Below, one piece after another: positions 1-10,415 of a DNA stretch of 30,569 nt. The stretch's first letter is position 1, and each line of letters opens with the position of its first letter. The stretch lies in contig CAKSNQ010000017.1 in NCBI GenBank assembly GCA_934476315.1, forward strand, positions 1 through 30,569. Direction: 5' to 3'. Under the pieces are notes generated by a model. It was given only the letters and a program-made list of their open reading frames with translations, had not been told where the DNA came from and did no database searches. The DNA is from an uncultured Eubacteriales bacterium. Its GTDB lineage: Bacteria; Bacillota; Clostridia; Oscillospirales; CAG-272. Both the position numbers and the translations under genes were made by a program.

Positions 1-180
1 GGGGATACGTATCTGGCGGCGTTCATCCACGCGTTTTTCGGGTGCGGGAAGCGGCTGGAACAGTCGCTGGCGCTGGCAAGCCGTGCGGCGGGCGCGAAGA
101 TCTCGCTGGAGGGTTCGGAGATTCCGAGCGCGTCCCTGATAGAGAGCATGCCCCCGGTCGCGGTGAGACGCATCGGGTGA
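1..180 (+). CDS. PfkB-family carbohydrate kinase, C-terminal end (partial)
   Basis: The frame is open from base 1 to a TGA at 178-180 and gives 59 residues, so the 5' part of the gene lies outside the window. The fragment starts with GDTYLAAFIHAF. This fits the GAGD(T/S)F..AF segment of ribokinase/PfkB sugar kinases, in which the Asp is the catalytic base. It is followed by an Ala-rich helix (LALASRAAGAKIS) and a short tail, as at the end of that family. The usual role is ATP-dependent phosphorylation of a sugar or nucleoside; the substrate cannot be told from this fragment. The stop is followed at once by a repeat element, so it is probably not cotranscribed with mreC. The family call is fairly good and the specific function is unknown. 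Confidence 0.65.
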   Translation, partial: GDTYLAAFIHAFFGCGKRLEQSLALASRAAGAKISLEGSEIPSASLIESMPPVAVRRIG

Positions 181-625
181 GGTGGGGGAGTTTCGCCCCC
201 ACATCCTGTACCAAAGGATTCAGCTAAAGCTACAAACCGACAGCAACCGAAAAGTGACTACTATCCCTTGCAGTTTCAGCACTTTTAGCCGTTTTTTTCT
301 TTTGAGACCAGAGGCACAAAAGAAAACCGATTGCCGCGGTAGTACCTACCGCGGACAATCCACAAAAAAGAAAATGCCGAGGGAGATTTCGCGCTCTGCG
401 GAGCGCGACAAGGGCTTCGCGCCCTTGACCTGCCCGCTTGCGGGCGGACGCCTTTTAAAAAAGGCGGGCGAAAACTTTAGAGAGGGACAGCTAAATTTTT
501 GCGAGGGCGCGCGAAAACTGAAAAGTGAGACAGCTAAACCCTTCAGGAACCTAACGGCGAACAGCCCATTCCTCTCTAAAAGTTTTTGAAGGGTGTGGGA
601 AACTTTTTCCCAAAAAGTTTCCCAC
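181..625 (-). repeat. Structured interspersed repeat, copy 1 (inverted)
   Basis: This non-coding stretch between the sugar kinase and mreC is the reverse complement of elements at 4950, 11104 and 30316. Its mreC-proximal end is a perfect palindrome at 595-625 with 14-bp arms GTGGGAAACTTTTT. Moving left come a CGCGCTC/GAGCGCG hairpin (390-407), a CAAGGGC/GCCCTTG hairpin (409-427), the CCGCGGTAG/CTACCGCGG hairpin around 335-355, and a tract resembling GCCTCTGGTCTCAAAAG. The copy is shorter than copies 2 and 3 and ends near a GTGGGGG/CCCCCAC hairpin just after base 180. Reading frames exist here but are not shared with the other copies, so I treat it as non-coding. Confidence 0.85.
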
Positions 626-672
626 GACGTACCCCACGACGTACCCAAACGCACCCAAAGGAGGTGAGCGGA

Positions 673-1809
673 ATGTTGAATGGAGATCGGCTCTTTCGAA
701 AGAAGAAGTCCGGGGAGTGGATCGCGACGGTGATCTGCCTTGCGGCGGCGCTTCTTTTGAGCGTGGTGCCGACGATTCTCGCGCTCACGGGCGGGGGAAA
801 CTTGCGGGAAGCCGCGGTCAGGCTGACGCTTCCGCTCGGGGAAAAGCTGGACGCGGCGGGGGAATCCTTCCGCGAGACGCTTTCGGGTGCGGGCGGCAAG
901 GACGAGACCATCCGCTCCCTGCGGGAGAGAATCGACGCGCTGGAGGTAGAGCTTGCCGCGGCGCGCGGGGATTTGGCACAGGCGGAGGCGTTGCAGACGG
1001 AAAATGAGGCGCTTCGGGCTCTGCTCGGGTTGGAAAAGCAGGCGTCGGGCGCGTTGTGGATTGACGCATCTGAAATTCTTTCCCTGCGGGATGTTGCGGG
1101 CGGAAATTACACGCTGAATCGCGGCGCGTCGGACGGCGTGCGCGCGGGCGCGGCGGTGATGAGCTCGGCGGGGCTGTTCGGCTTTGTCGGCAGGGTGCGG
1201 GAGGATTCCTGCGTTGTTTGCCCGGTCGGGAAAAGCGAAACGGCGGTCGGCGTGGTCAACGGGCGAACCGGGGCGGTCGGCGTTCTGTTGTGCGAGACGG
1301 CACAGGTCGGCGGCGGAGTCGGGCAGACCGGGGACGCGGCGGTGCGGGCGGTCGTCCGGTACATCCGGAACGCCGACGGCACGGAAGCCGCCGGCGGCTT
1401 TGCCGTGGGTGACGAGATACGGACGGCGGGCGGAAATCCGCTCTGCCCGGCGGGACTGCTGATCGGACGCGTTTGCGAGGTCGGGCAGGATGCCGCCGAC
1501 GGGACGCGTTACGCGGGCGTCGCTCTTGACAGCGGCGTGGGACGCGCGGCGGGAATTTACCTGATCGTCACGGGAAGTGAGGATAAGGACGCCGCGGACG
1601 ACGCGGACGCCCAAAATTCCCCAAAACTTGAGAACTTTCCGAAATCTGCGGATTTCTCAAATTCCCCGGATTTACTTGAATTTGCGGGCTTTCCGAACTC
1701 CGCGAATTTCTTACATTTCTCAAATTCTTTGGATTCCCTGAACCCCGCGGGCTTCCCGGGCTCCGTGGTTCTCTTAAACTCCGCCGGGGCGGGGGAGGTC
1801 ACGTTATGA
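673..1809 (+). CDS. mreC: Rod shape-determining protein MreC
   Basis: This is a bitopic membrane protein of the elongasome that links cytoplasmic MreB to periplasm-facing cell wall synthases. The ATG at 673 is chosen because a strong AGGAGGTG lies just upstream (658-665); an in-frame ATG at 586 falls in the repeat. The 378 residues show a basic N-terminus, one membrane helix (about 15-40), a coiled coil (about 70-115, LRERIDALEVELAAARG) and the beta-rich MreC domain (about 120-300, with NRGASDGVRAGAAVMSSAGLFG). The last 65 or so residues are odd: a degenerate repeat rich in F, N, S, P and L that is not part of the normal fold. The stop overlaps mreD by 4 bases (ATGA), so the two genes are translationally coupled. 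Confidence 0.93.
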   Translation: MLNGDRLFRKKKSGEWIATVICLAAALLLSVVPTILALTGGGNLREAAVRLTLPLGEKLDAAGESFRETLSGAGGKDETIRSLRERIDALEVELAAARGDLAQAEALQTENEALRALLGLEKQASGALWIDASEILSLRDVAGGNYTLNRGASDGVRAGAAVMSSAGLFGFVGRVREDSCVVCPVGKSETAVGVVNGRTGAVGVLLCETAQVGGGVGQTGDAAVRAVVRYIRNADGTEAAGGFAVGDEIRTAGGNPLCPAGLLIGRVCEVGQDAADGTRYAGVALDSGVGRAAGIYLIVTGSEDKDAADDADAQNSPKLENFPKSADFSNSPDLLEFAGFPNSANFLHFSNSLDSLNPAGFPGSVVLLNSAGAGEVTL

Positions 1810-2321
1810 GAATTCGGAAAAGCTATTTTGTCACGCCGGAGAAGCGCGAGAGCGCTCCGCGGCACGTGCTCTGGATTCCCCTGAGCGTCGCGGCAGTCGC
1901 GGGGATGGCGGTGCTCCAAACCTACTTTTTGTCGCATTTTCCGCTGTTCGGCGCGCCGATCGAGTGGATGCTCGCCCTCCTGTGCCTGATCGCGTGCCTC
2001 GGAGGTCCCGCTTACGGTGCGGGTCTGGGGGCGCTCGGAGGATTTTCCCTTGACTGTCTGGCGGTGGGGGCGCGGGTCGCGTTTTTGCCGCTGGTGCTCG
2101 CGCTGTGCGGCGTCCTCGTCGGCTTGGCGGGGAGGCGGCGCGACGACGGCGTACTTCCGCTTCTGACAGCTGAGGCGATTGCCGCGCTCGCACTGGCAAT
2201 CTACCGGCGGCTGACCGGCGTCGTCTCCTCTTTTGGTGGGACAGCGCTCGTCTTTGGGGCGGCGTTTGCGCTGTCGCTCCTGTTCACGCTCCCCGGAATT
2301 TTACGGGCGGGGAAACATTAA
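1806..2321 (+). CDS. mreD: Rod shape-determining protein MreD
   Basis: This small integral membrane partner of MreC belongs to the cell elongation machinery. The 171 residues have a short basic N-terminus and four to five hydrophobic helices (about 22-42, 50-85, 90-107, 118-134, 145-165), the usual size and layout for the family. It begins inside the end of mreC through an ATGA overlap, and this mreC-mreD coupling supports the assignment since MreD sequences are poorly conserved. No mreB is in the window. About 110 bases separate it from gyrA, with no clear terminator. Confidence 0.85.
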   Translation: MRIRKSYFVTPEKRESAPRHVLWIPLSVAAVAGMAVLQTYFLSHFPLFGAPIEWMLALLCLIACLGGPAYGAGLGALGGFSLDCLAVGARVAFLPLVLALCGVLVGLAGRRRDDGVLPLLTAEAIAALALAIYRRLTGVVSSFGGTALVFGAAFALSLLFTLPGILRAGKH

Positions 2322-2431
2322 ATAATGAGAATATCGTCTGACGCCTCCCACCGGGCGGCGCGGGCGGAATCATAAAAATTCCGGCGAATGAAAGCGCAGA
2401 CTTTGCAAGATCCGCAAGAAAGGATATAAAA

Positions 2432-4939
<2,508 letters not shown>

Positions 4940-4949
4940 GAGGGGAGAC

Positions 4950-5730
4950 GTGGGAAACTTTTTGGGAAAAAGTTTCCCACACCCTTGGGCAACATTTATA
5001 GAGGGAATAGCTGTTTGACTTTAGGGTTCTGAAGGGGACAGCTGTCCCCCTTTTTGTTTGCTTACTCCAAAGTTTTCGCTATCTCTCACTAAAGTTTTCG
5101 CCCGCCTTTTTCAAAAGGCGGTGGGGGCGGGGGGCAACGCCCCGCGTCGCGCTCCGCAGAGCGCGAAATCTCCATGGCGTTTCTTTTTTGGATTGTCCGC
5201 GGTAGGTACTACCGCGGCAATCGGTTTTCTTTTGCGCCTCTGGCTTCAAAGAAAAAGCGGCTGACAGCGCTGAAACTGGGAGGGATTGTAGGCGTTTTTG
5301 AGGGTGGCTGGTATGTACTTTTAGCTGGAGTCTCTGATACAGGATGTGGGGGGAGAACCCCTCAAACGTTCGTGCCTGCCGCGTAGCGCAGGCGGCTCCC
5401 CCGCACACCCCCCACTCCAAGGCTTATATGCGCGTCGCGCCGCAACAACGCGGCGCTTTGGCGCATTGGGGAGGACGCGGCAGAGCCGCAAACCCTCCCC
5501 AGACCCCTCCCACAAAATTCGCTGAGATATAGGAAGATGGGGGCTGGAAACTCTTGAGAGTTTTCAGCCCCTTTTAAGACAGCTCTGGAAGGAAGTTCGG
5601 CGCATAGCCAAGGAGTGTGGGGAGGCGAGGACCGCGGCAAGCCGCCAAACTTCGGCGTTTGAGATGGTTTCTCCCTCCGCAAAGACGGTTGAAAGAATAT
5701 TGTTTTGCTATGCGAAAAAGTTGGATGTAT
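4950..5730 (+). repeat. Structured interspersed repeat, copy 2
   Basis: This non-coding element follows gyrA. Its parts, in order: a perfect palindrome at 4950-4980 (arms GTGGGAAACTTTTT); two AAAGTTTTCGC units near 5070 and 5090; CCGCCTTTT/AAAAGGCGG (5102-5121); GGGGC/GCCCC (5131-5143); CGCGCTC-CGCA-GAGCGCG (5148-5165); the CCGCGGTAG/CTACCGCGG hairpin (about 5197-5217); further GC hairpins in 5380-5500; a long stem at 5540-5571; and a tail shared with copy 3 to about 5730. Most of the gyrA-pstS gap is this element, and only about 230 bases before pstS are unique. Short open frames here do not keep frame with copy 3. Confidence 0.88.
5540..5575 (+). terminator. Long hairpin with T tail inside repeat copy 2
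   Basis: Arms 5540-5553 (GGGGCTGGAAACTC) and 5558-5571 pair over 14 positions with one G-T wobble and a TTGA loop, and are followed by TTTT. It could act as an intrinsic terminator upstream of the pst promoter. The same position in copy 3 has a different sequence that also pairs, but it lacks the T run. Confidence 0.5.
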
Positions 5731-5848
5731 TTCGATTGTTGTCTGCTTCTACTTTTGATTAAAGAAAAGAGGGAGCCGCCGGTCGTCTTTCGGGGATGCG
5801 AAAGCGCCGCGGTTCTTCTTTTTTTGCGCCCGCAAGCCGTTTTCCGAC

Positions 5849-5915
5849 TTTACAAAACCTTTACATTCGACTGACATCCGCGTGATAGTCCGCCCCGCGC
5901 CGCCCGTGCTATACT
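5849..5915 (+). promoter_or_regulatory. Pho box and -10 element of the pst operon
   Basis: TTTACA (5849-5854), TTTACA (5860-5865) and CTGACA (5871-5876) are spaced exactly 11 bases apart, and a weaker GTGATA lies at 5882-5887. This is the direct-repeat layout bound by PhoP/PhoB-type regulators (TT-A-CA with a 5-base spacer in Gram-positives). A TATACT -10 at 5910-5915 follows about 22 bases later. There is no good -35, as expected for an activated promoter. The regulator is probably the response regulator encoded in the same operon, giving autoregulation. Confidence 0.75.
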
Positions 5916-5960
5916 GTACCCGTACCGAGAAGAAGGAAAAAGAAAGAAGGAAGAAAGAAT

Positions 5961-6908
5961 ATGAGAAGTATCAGTCATGTGTGGAAGAAGGTTCTGAGCA
6001 TCGGTGCGGCGGTTCTGCTCGTCGTGGGAACGTGCGCCGGATGTGCCAAGGTCGAAAAAAATATCACCGTCGTTGTGCGTGAGCAGGGTAGTGGTACGCG
6101 TGAGGCGTTCGATACCGTTGTGAGCGACGGCACACACAAGCTTGAGGAAAAAGATGCTGACGGTAAGAAGGTCTACAACACGACCAACACCGCCATTCAG
6201 CAGACCAAGACGGGAACCGTTCTGACGGCGGTCGCCTCGGATGTCAACGCCATCGGTTACATCTCGCTCGGCTCGGTCAATGACAGCGTTCGTGCCATCC
6301 GCGTCGGCGGCGTGGTGCCGAGCGAGAGCACGGTGCTCGACGGAAGCTACAAAATCCAGCGTCCGTTCGTCGTCATGACGCGCCACGGTCAGACGCTGAC
6401 CCCCCGCGTGGCGGATTTCATGAATTACCTGCACAGCGAGGCGTCCCGCGGCTTCGCGGAGGAAGCGGGCTGCATCTTCCTCGCCGACCCCGCACGCCGG
6501 GCAAACAGCGGGGCTGAGCCGATCGCCGTGAGCGAATACACCAAGCCGGCGGCGCTTCCCGCAGGCGACAAGATCGTGGTGCGCGGCTCGACGTCGATGG
6601 AGAAATTCATCAACGCGGCGGCAAAGGGCTACGCGGCGCAGTTCGGTGTGGGCGCGGAGCAGATCTTCGACATCCAGCTGGAGGGCTCGTCCGTCGGACG
6701 CAAAGCCGTGGAGCAGGACACGACGGGAAACGTCATCGGGCTGTCCTCGGCGGCGGTGGTGCAGGACACGGTGGACAGCTTCAACGTGTGCGCCGATGCC
6801 GTGGCGGTCATCGTCAACCGGGACAACACCTCGGTGGACGATCTGACGCTTGCACAGCTCTACGACATTTTCTCCGGTAAGATCACCAAGTTCAGCGAAT
6901 TGAAATAA
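5961..6908 (+). CDS. pstS: Phosphate ABC transporter substrate-binding lipoprotein PstS (circularly permuted)
   Basis: This protein captures phosphate outside the membrane for the PstCAB transporter. The ATG at 5961 follows GAAGGAAGAAAG. The 315 residues begin with a basic, hydrophobic signal peptide ending in TCAGC, with lipidation expected at Cys28; the -3 residue is unusual. The order of segments is reversed from classical PstS. The phosphate-loop stretch VVVREQGSGTREAF, normally in the second half, comes first at about 34-50. The classical N-terminal block (GSTSMEKF, about 213-220) comes second, and the protein ends with IFSGKITKFSELK, normally mid-protein. This is a circular permutation, not a truncation, because both lobes are present. 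It is the first gene of the Pho-controlled operon, ten bases before pstCA. Confidence 0.88.
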   Translation: MRSISHVWKKVLSIGAAVLLVVGTCAGCAKVEKNITVVVREQGSGTREAFDTVVSDGTHKLEEKDADGKKVYNTTNTAIQQTKTGTVLTAVASDVNAIGYISLGSVNDSVRAIRVGGVVPSESTVLDGSYKIQRPFVVMTRHGQTLTPRVADFMNYLHSEASRGFAEEAGCIFLADPARRANSGAEPIAVSEYTKPAALPAGDKIVVRGSTSMEKFINAAAKGYAAQFGVGAEQIFDIQLEGSSVGRKAVEQDTTGNVIGLSSAAVVQDTVDSFNVCADAVAVIVNRDNTSVDDLTLAQLYDIFSGKITKFSELK

Positions 6909-6918
6909 GGAGACACGC

Positions 6919-8868
6919 ATGACCTTTACCGGAACCGTTCATAAGAGCCTGAGTGCAACCAAAACCAAAGAAACGGTCGGCAGGGCGGCGTTCGCGGTGG
7001 CGGCGGGAATCTGTGTGATTGCCGTCGTCGCCATCTTCGCGTTTCTGATCGCCCGCAGCATCCCGGCGCTTGAAAAGCTGGGCGTCACCCGCTTTCTGTT
7101 CGGGGACCGCTGGGCGCCCGATCGACTGGACACCTATGATGCGCCGCTGTCCGGGCGCTACGGAATCCTGACCATGATCGTGGGGAGCTTCGCCGCGACG
7201 GTCGGCGCGCTTGCTATCGGCGGCGTGCTCGGCTATTTCACGGCGATTTTCCTCGTGTTTTTCTGCCCCGCAAGGCTGTCGGGCATGCTGTCCGGTGTCA
7301 TCAATCTGCTGGCGGGCATTCCCTCGGTGGTCTACGGGTTTTTCGGCATTGCGTTCCTTTTGCCGCGGCTGTCCGCCATCGCGCCCAACAACGGCAGCGG
7401 ACTGCTTGCCACCTCGCTCATTCTCGGCGTGATGATTCTGCCGACGGTCGTTTCGCTCTCCCGCACGGCGCTGGAGGCAGTTCCGCGGGCATACTATGAG
7501 GGGTCGGTCGCCCTGGGCGCGACGCACGCCGAAACGGTCTTTCGCATTATGACCCCGGCAGCGAAATCCGGCATCGTGGCGTCGCTCATCCTCGGCGTGG
7601 GACGGGCGCTCGGCGAGACCATGGCGGTCGTGATGGTGGCGGGCAACGCCCCGACCTACCCCGACGGGCTGTTCTCGTCGTTCCGCGTACTGACCGCCAA
7701 CATCGTCATGGAGATGGGCTACGCGGGAGAGGTGCAGGAGGGCGCGCTCGTCGCTACGGGCGTGGTGCTCCTCGTGTTCGTTCTGCTGGTCAATCTGCTG
7801 TTCGGCGCTGTGGCGGGACGCGCCGTGCGCGCCGCGACCAAACGCAACGCGCGGCGTTCTGCCGCTTCCACGGCTTCCGCTCCCGCCGTTTCAACTTCCG
7901 CCGCCTCCGTCTCCCCGGCATCCGATGTGCAAGAAGTTGCGCCTGCCCGCCGCCGGAGCGTCGGCGTGGTCGTCGGAGAGGCGATTGGCAATTTCTTCTA
8001 TCGCATCCGCGCGGTGCTCATCGCGCGGGGGCTGGCGTACGCCGCGGGCGTGCTTTGTGCGGTCGTGCTCGTGCTCGTCATCGGCTTCATTTTCGCCAAG
8101 GGTCTGCCGTTCCTCCTGACCCACCCGTCGCTTGTGTTCGGCGCGTATTCCTTCGGCAGTGAGCAGGTGACGATCCTGCCGGCGCTGGTCTGTACCCTGC
8201 TTGCCGTGATGCTCAGCCTGCTGTTCGCCATCCCCATCGGGCTGATGACTGCGGTCTTTCTGCACGAATACGCCGGCAGAGAAAGCCGCGCGGTACGGCT
8301 CATCCGCACGGCGATCGACATTCTGGCGGGCGTCCCCTCCATCGTCTACGGACTGTTCGGCATGCTGACCTTTGTCCGCTGGCTCGGCGGCTCGTCCTCC
8401 ATCCTCGCCGGTTCGCTGACCATTTCCATTATGCTGCTTCCGGTCATCGTCCGCTCGACCGAGGAGAGCCTGAAGTCGGTGCCCGACAGCCTGCGCGAGG
8501 GCAGTCTGGCGCTGGGCGCGGGGAAGCTCCGGACGATCTTCCGCATCGTCCTGCCAAGCGCTCTGCCGGGAATCCTCTCGGCGGTCATTCTGAGCATGGG
8601 GCGGGTCATCAGCGAGTCGGCGCCGCTGCTTTACACCATGGGGTCGGTCATCTCCGCCGTGCCGCGGGGACTTTCCGACAGCGGAGCGACGCTCGCGGTC
8701 GCGCTCTACCAGCTCTCCGGCGAGGGGTGGTATCTGAATGAGGCGTACGCCACGGCGGTGGTGCTGATTGTCGTCGTGTTCCTGCTGAATTTCGGTGCGG
8801 AGCGCGCGGCGTCGCATCTGGGACGCAAGCTCAAGGGAGAAGGGAGAAAAGTTCATGGCAAAAGCTAA
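6919..8868 (+). CDS. pstCA: Fused phosphate permease PstC-PstA
   Basis: One 649-residue chain carries both membrane subunits of the Pst importer. Residues 1-300 are PstC, with helices starting at about 23, the coupling motif EGSVALGA at 194-201 and GRALGETMAV at 228-237. A low-complexity Ala/Ser/Pro/Arg linker runs from about 303 to 345. Residues 350-649 are PstA, with its own coupling motif EGSLALGAG and the GRVISESAPL segment. PstC and PstA are normally separate proteins that pair in the membrane. The frame is open throughout, so this is a true fusion. The linker probably lies in the cytoplasm, inferred from its basic character. An RBS (AAGGAG) precedes the ATG, and the end overlaps pstB. 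Confidence 0.93.
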   Translation: MTFTGTVHKSLSATKTKETVGRAAFAVAAGICVIAVVAIFAFLIARSIPALEKLGVTRFLFGDRWAPDRLDTYDAPLSGRYGILTMIVGSFAATVGALAIGGVLGYFTAIFLVFFCPARLSGMLSGVINLLAGIPSVVYGFFGIAFLLPRLSAIAPNNGSGLLATSLILGVMILPTVVSLSRTALEAVPRAYYEGSVALGATHAETVFRIMTPAAKSGIVASLILGVGRALGETMAVVMVAGNAPTYPDGLFSSFRVLTANIVMEMGYAGEVQEGALVATGVVLLVFVLLVNLLFGAVAGRAVRAATKRNARRSAASTASAPAVSTSAASVSPASDVQEVAPARRRSVGVVVGEAIGNFFYRIRAVLIARGLAYAAGVLCAVVLVLVIGFIFAKGLPFLLTHPSLVFGAYSFGSEQVTILPALVCTLLAVMLSLLFAIPIGLMTAVFLHEYAGRESRAVRLIRTAIDILAGVPSIVYGLFGMLTFVRWLGGSSSILAGSLTISIMLLPVIVRSTEESLKSVPDSLREGSLALGAGKLRTIFRIVLPSALPGILSAVILSMGRVISESAPLLYTMGSVISAVPRGLSDSGATLAVALYQLSGEGWYLNEAYATAVVLIVVVFLLNFGAERAASHLGRKLKGEGRKVHGKS

Positions 8869-9658
8869 GAAAAACATAGAGAAAATCGAGGAATCCGCGT
8901 CGTTCGGACAGAATATTTCGGTGCGCGACGCCGCTCTGTGGTACGGCGACTTTCAGGCAATCCGCGACATCAGCGTAGAGATCCCGCCGCGGGCGGTCAC
9001 GGCGTTCATCGGACCGTCGGGGTGCGGCAAATCCACCTTGCTCAAGTGCTTCAACCGCATGAACGACCTTGTTCCGGGGTGCCGGATCGAGGGGCAATTC
9101 CGCATCGGCGAGACGGACATCTACGACAGCCGCACCGACCGCAACGAGCTTCGCCGTCAGGTCGGCATGGTGTTCCAGAAGCCCAATCCGTTCCCCATGA
9201 GCGTCTATGACAACATCGCCTACGGTCCCCGGACGTTCGGGGTGCGGCGGCGGAGCGAGCTGGACGCCATTGTGGAGGAGTCGTTGCGGTCTGCCGCCAT
9301 GTGGGACGAGCTGAAAGACCGTCTCAGCACCTCGGCGCTGGGGCTTTCGGGCGGTCAGCAGCAGCGGCTGTGCATCGCGCGGGCGCTGGCAGTCAAGCCG
9401 GGGATTCTGCTCATGGATGAGCCGACCTCGGCGCTTGACCCCATCTCGACGGGCAAGATCGAGGAGCTGTGCGACGAGCTGAAAAAGACGACCACCATTG
9501 TGATGGTCACGCACAACATGCAACAGGCAACGCGGATTTCGGACAAGACCGGGTTCTTCCTGCTCGGCGAGCTGGTCGAGTTCGGGGACACCGACGTGAT
9601 CTTTACCGACCCCGCCGACGAGCGCACGGAGCGCTACATTACGGGGCGGTTCGGCTGA
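8855..9658 (+). CDS. pstB: Phosphate ABC transporter ATP-binding protein PstB
   Basis: This ATPase powers phosphate import. The ATG at 8855 is preferred to an upstream in-frame ATG at 8795 because AGGGAGAAGGGAG lies just before it and the upstream part overlaps the permease. The 267 residues show Walker A GPSGCGKS, Q-loop QKPNPFPMS (the PstB-type motif), signature LSGGQQQR, Walker B ILLMDEPTSALD and a switch His in MVTHNM. It overlaps the end of pstCA by 14 bases and is followed by phoU, the standard order. A 20-residue N-terminal extension (KAKKNIEKIEESASF) precedes the fold. Confidence 0.95.
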   Translation: MAKAKKNIEKIEESASFGQNISVRDAALWYGDFQAIRDISVEIPPRAVTAFIGPSGCGKSTLLKCFNRMNDLVPGCRIEGQFRIGETDIYDSRTDRNELRRQVGMVFQKPNPFPMSVYDNIAYGPRTFGVRRRSELDAIVEESLRSAAMWDELKDRLSTSALGLSGGQQQRLCIARALAVKPGILLMDEPTSALDPISTGKIEELCDELKKTTTIVMVTHNMQQATRISDKTGFFLLGELVEFGDTDVIFTDPADERTERYITGRFG

Positions 9659-9758
9659 TATGGTGATCGGAGGAGCCGCGCGCCGGGAATTTCTTTCAAA
9701 ATCCGAGAAAATCCTCTTGCGCGCCATGGAAAAATATAGTAAAATAAGGAGAGAAGAT

Positions 9759-10415
9759 ATGTCCGCAAGAAAGCAGTTTGAAGAAGAGCTGGAAGAATTG
9801 AAGGACGAGCTGGTGTCCATGTGCCGTCTGACCGCGGATATGATCGCCCACGCGACGACCGCGCTGGTGACGTTCGACCGCGAGCTGGGGCGGAGCGTCG
9901 GGGAGCAGGACAGGCAGGTGGACGAGTTTGAGATGGACATTGAAAAAAAGTGCATGCGCATGCTCATCCGCCGCCAGCCGGTGGCAAAGGACTTCCGTAT
10001 GGTCTCCACCGCGCTCAAGATGATTACCGACATCGAGCGCTTCGGCGACCAGGCGAGCGACATCGGCGAGCTGGTCTACACCATGCCGGGGGAGACCTAC
10101 ATCAAGAAAATGACGCATCTGAAGGCGATGGGCGAGCTTGCCGTGCACATGGCAAGGGAGTCGGTCAATTCGTTCATTCAGAGCGACGAGCGGCTCGCGG
10201 ACGGCGTGATTGCGCTGGACGACGAGATGGATTCGCTGTTTCTGACGGTGCAGGATGAGCTGATCGCGCTCATTCAGCAGGACGGCAGAAAGAACGGCGA
10301 CCAGGCGATCACGCTGATGATGGTCGCAAAATATCTGGAACGCATCGGAGACCACGCCGTCAATGTGGCGGAGTGGACGAAATACAACGAAACAGGAGTA
10401 CACATCAAGAACTGA
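9759..10415 (+). CDS. phoU: Phosphate signalling regulator PhoU
   Basis: PhoU links Pst transporter state to the PhoR kinase and restrains phosphate uptake. The ATG at 9759 follows AAGGAGAGAAG; an in-frame ATG at 9660 would add 33 residues unlike PhoU. The 218 residues contain two copies of the PhoU three-helix unit, with the metal-binding E/DxxxD patterns TDIERFGDQASDI (about 88-100) and LERIGDHAVNVAEW near the C-terminus. The stop overlaps the next start by one base (TGATG). Its place between pstB and the two-component genes supports the role. Confidence 0.93.
   Translation: MSARKQFEEELEELKDELVSMCRLTADMIAHATTALVTFDRELGRSVGEQDRQVDEFEMDIEKKCMRMLIRRQPVAKDFRMVSTALKMITDIERFGDQASDIGELVYTMPGETYIKKMTHLKAMGELAVHMARESVNSFIQSDERLADGVIALDDEMDSLFLTVQDELIALIQQDGRKNGDQAITLMMVAKYLERIGDHAVNVAEWTKYNETGVHIKN

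Noticed and set aside
4950..4980. The 31-base palindrome as the gyrA intrinsic terminator
   Set aside because: It has no T run after the stem and occurs also in copy 1 before mreC, so it belongs to the repeat; some termination effect is still possible.
5344..5874. Open frames within repeat copy 2 resembling frames in copies 1 and 3
   Set aside because: Similarity is at the DNA level only. Stops, starts and frame differ between copies, and changes track hairpin pairing, not codons.
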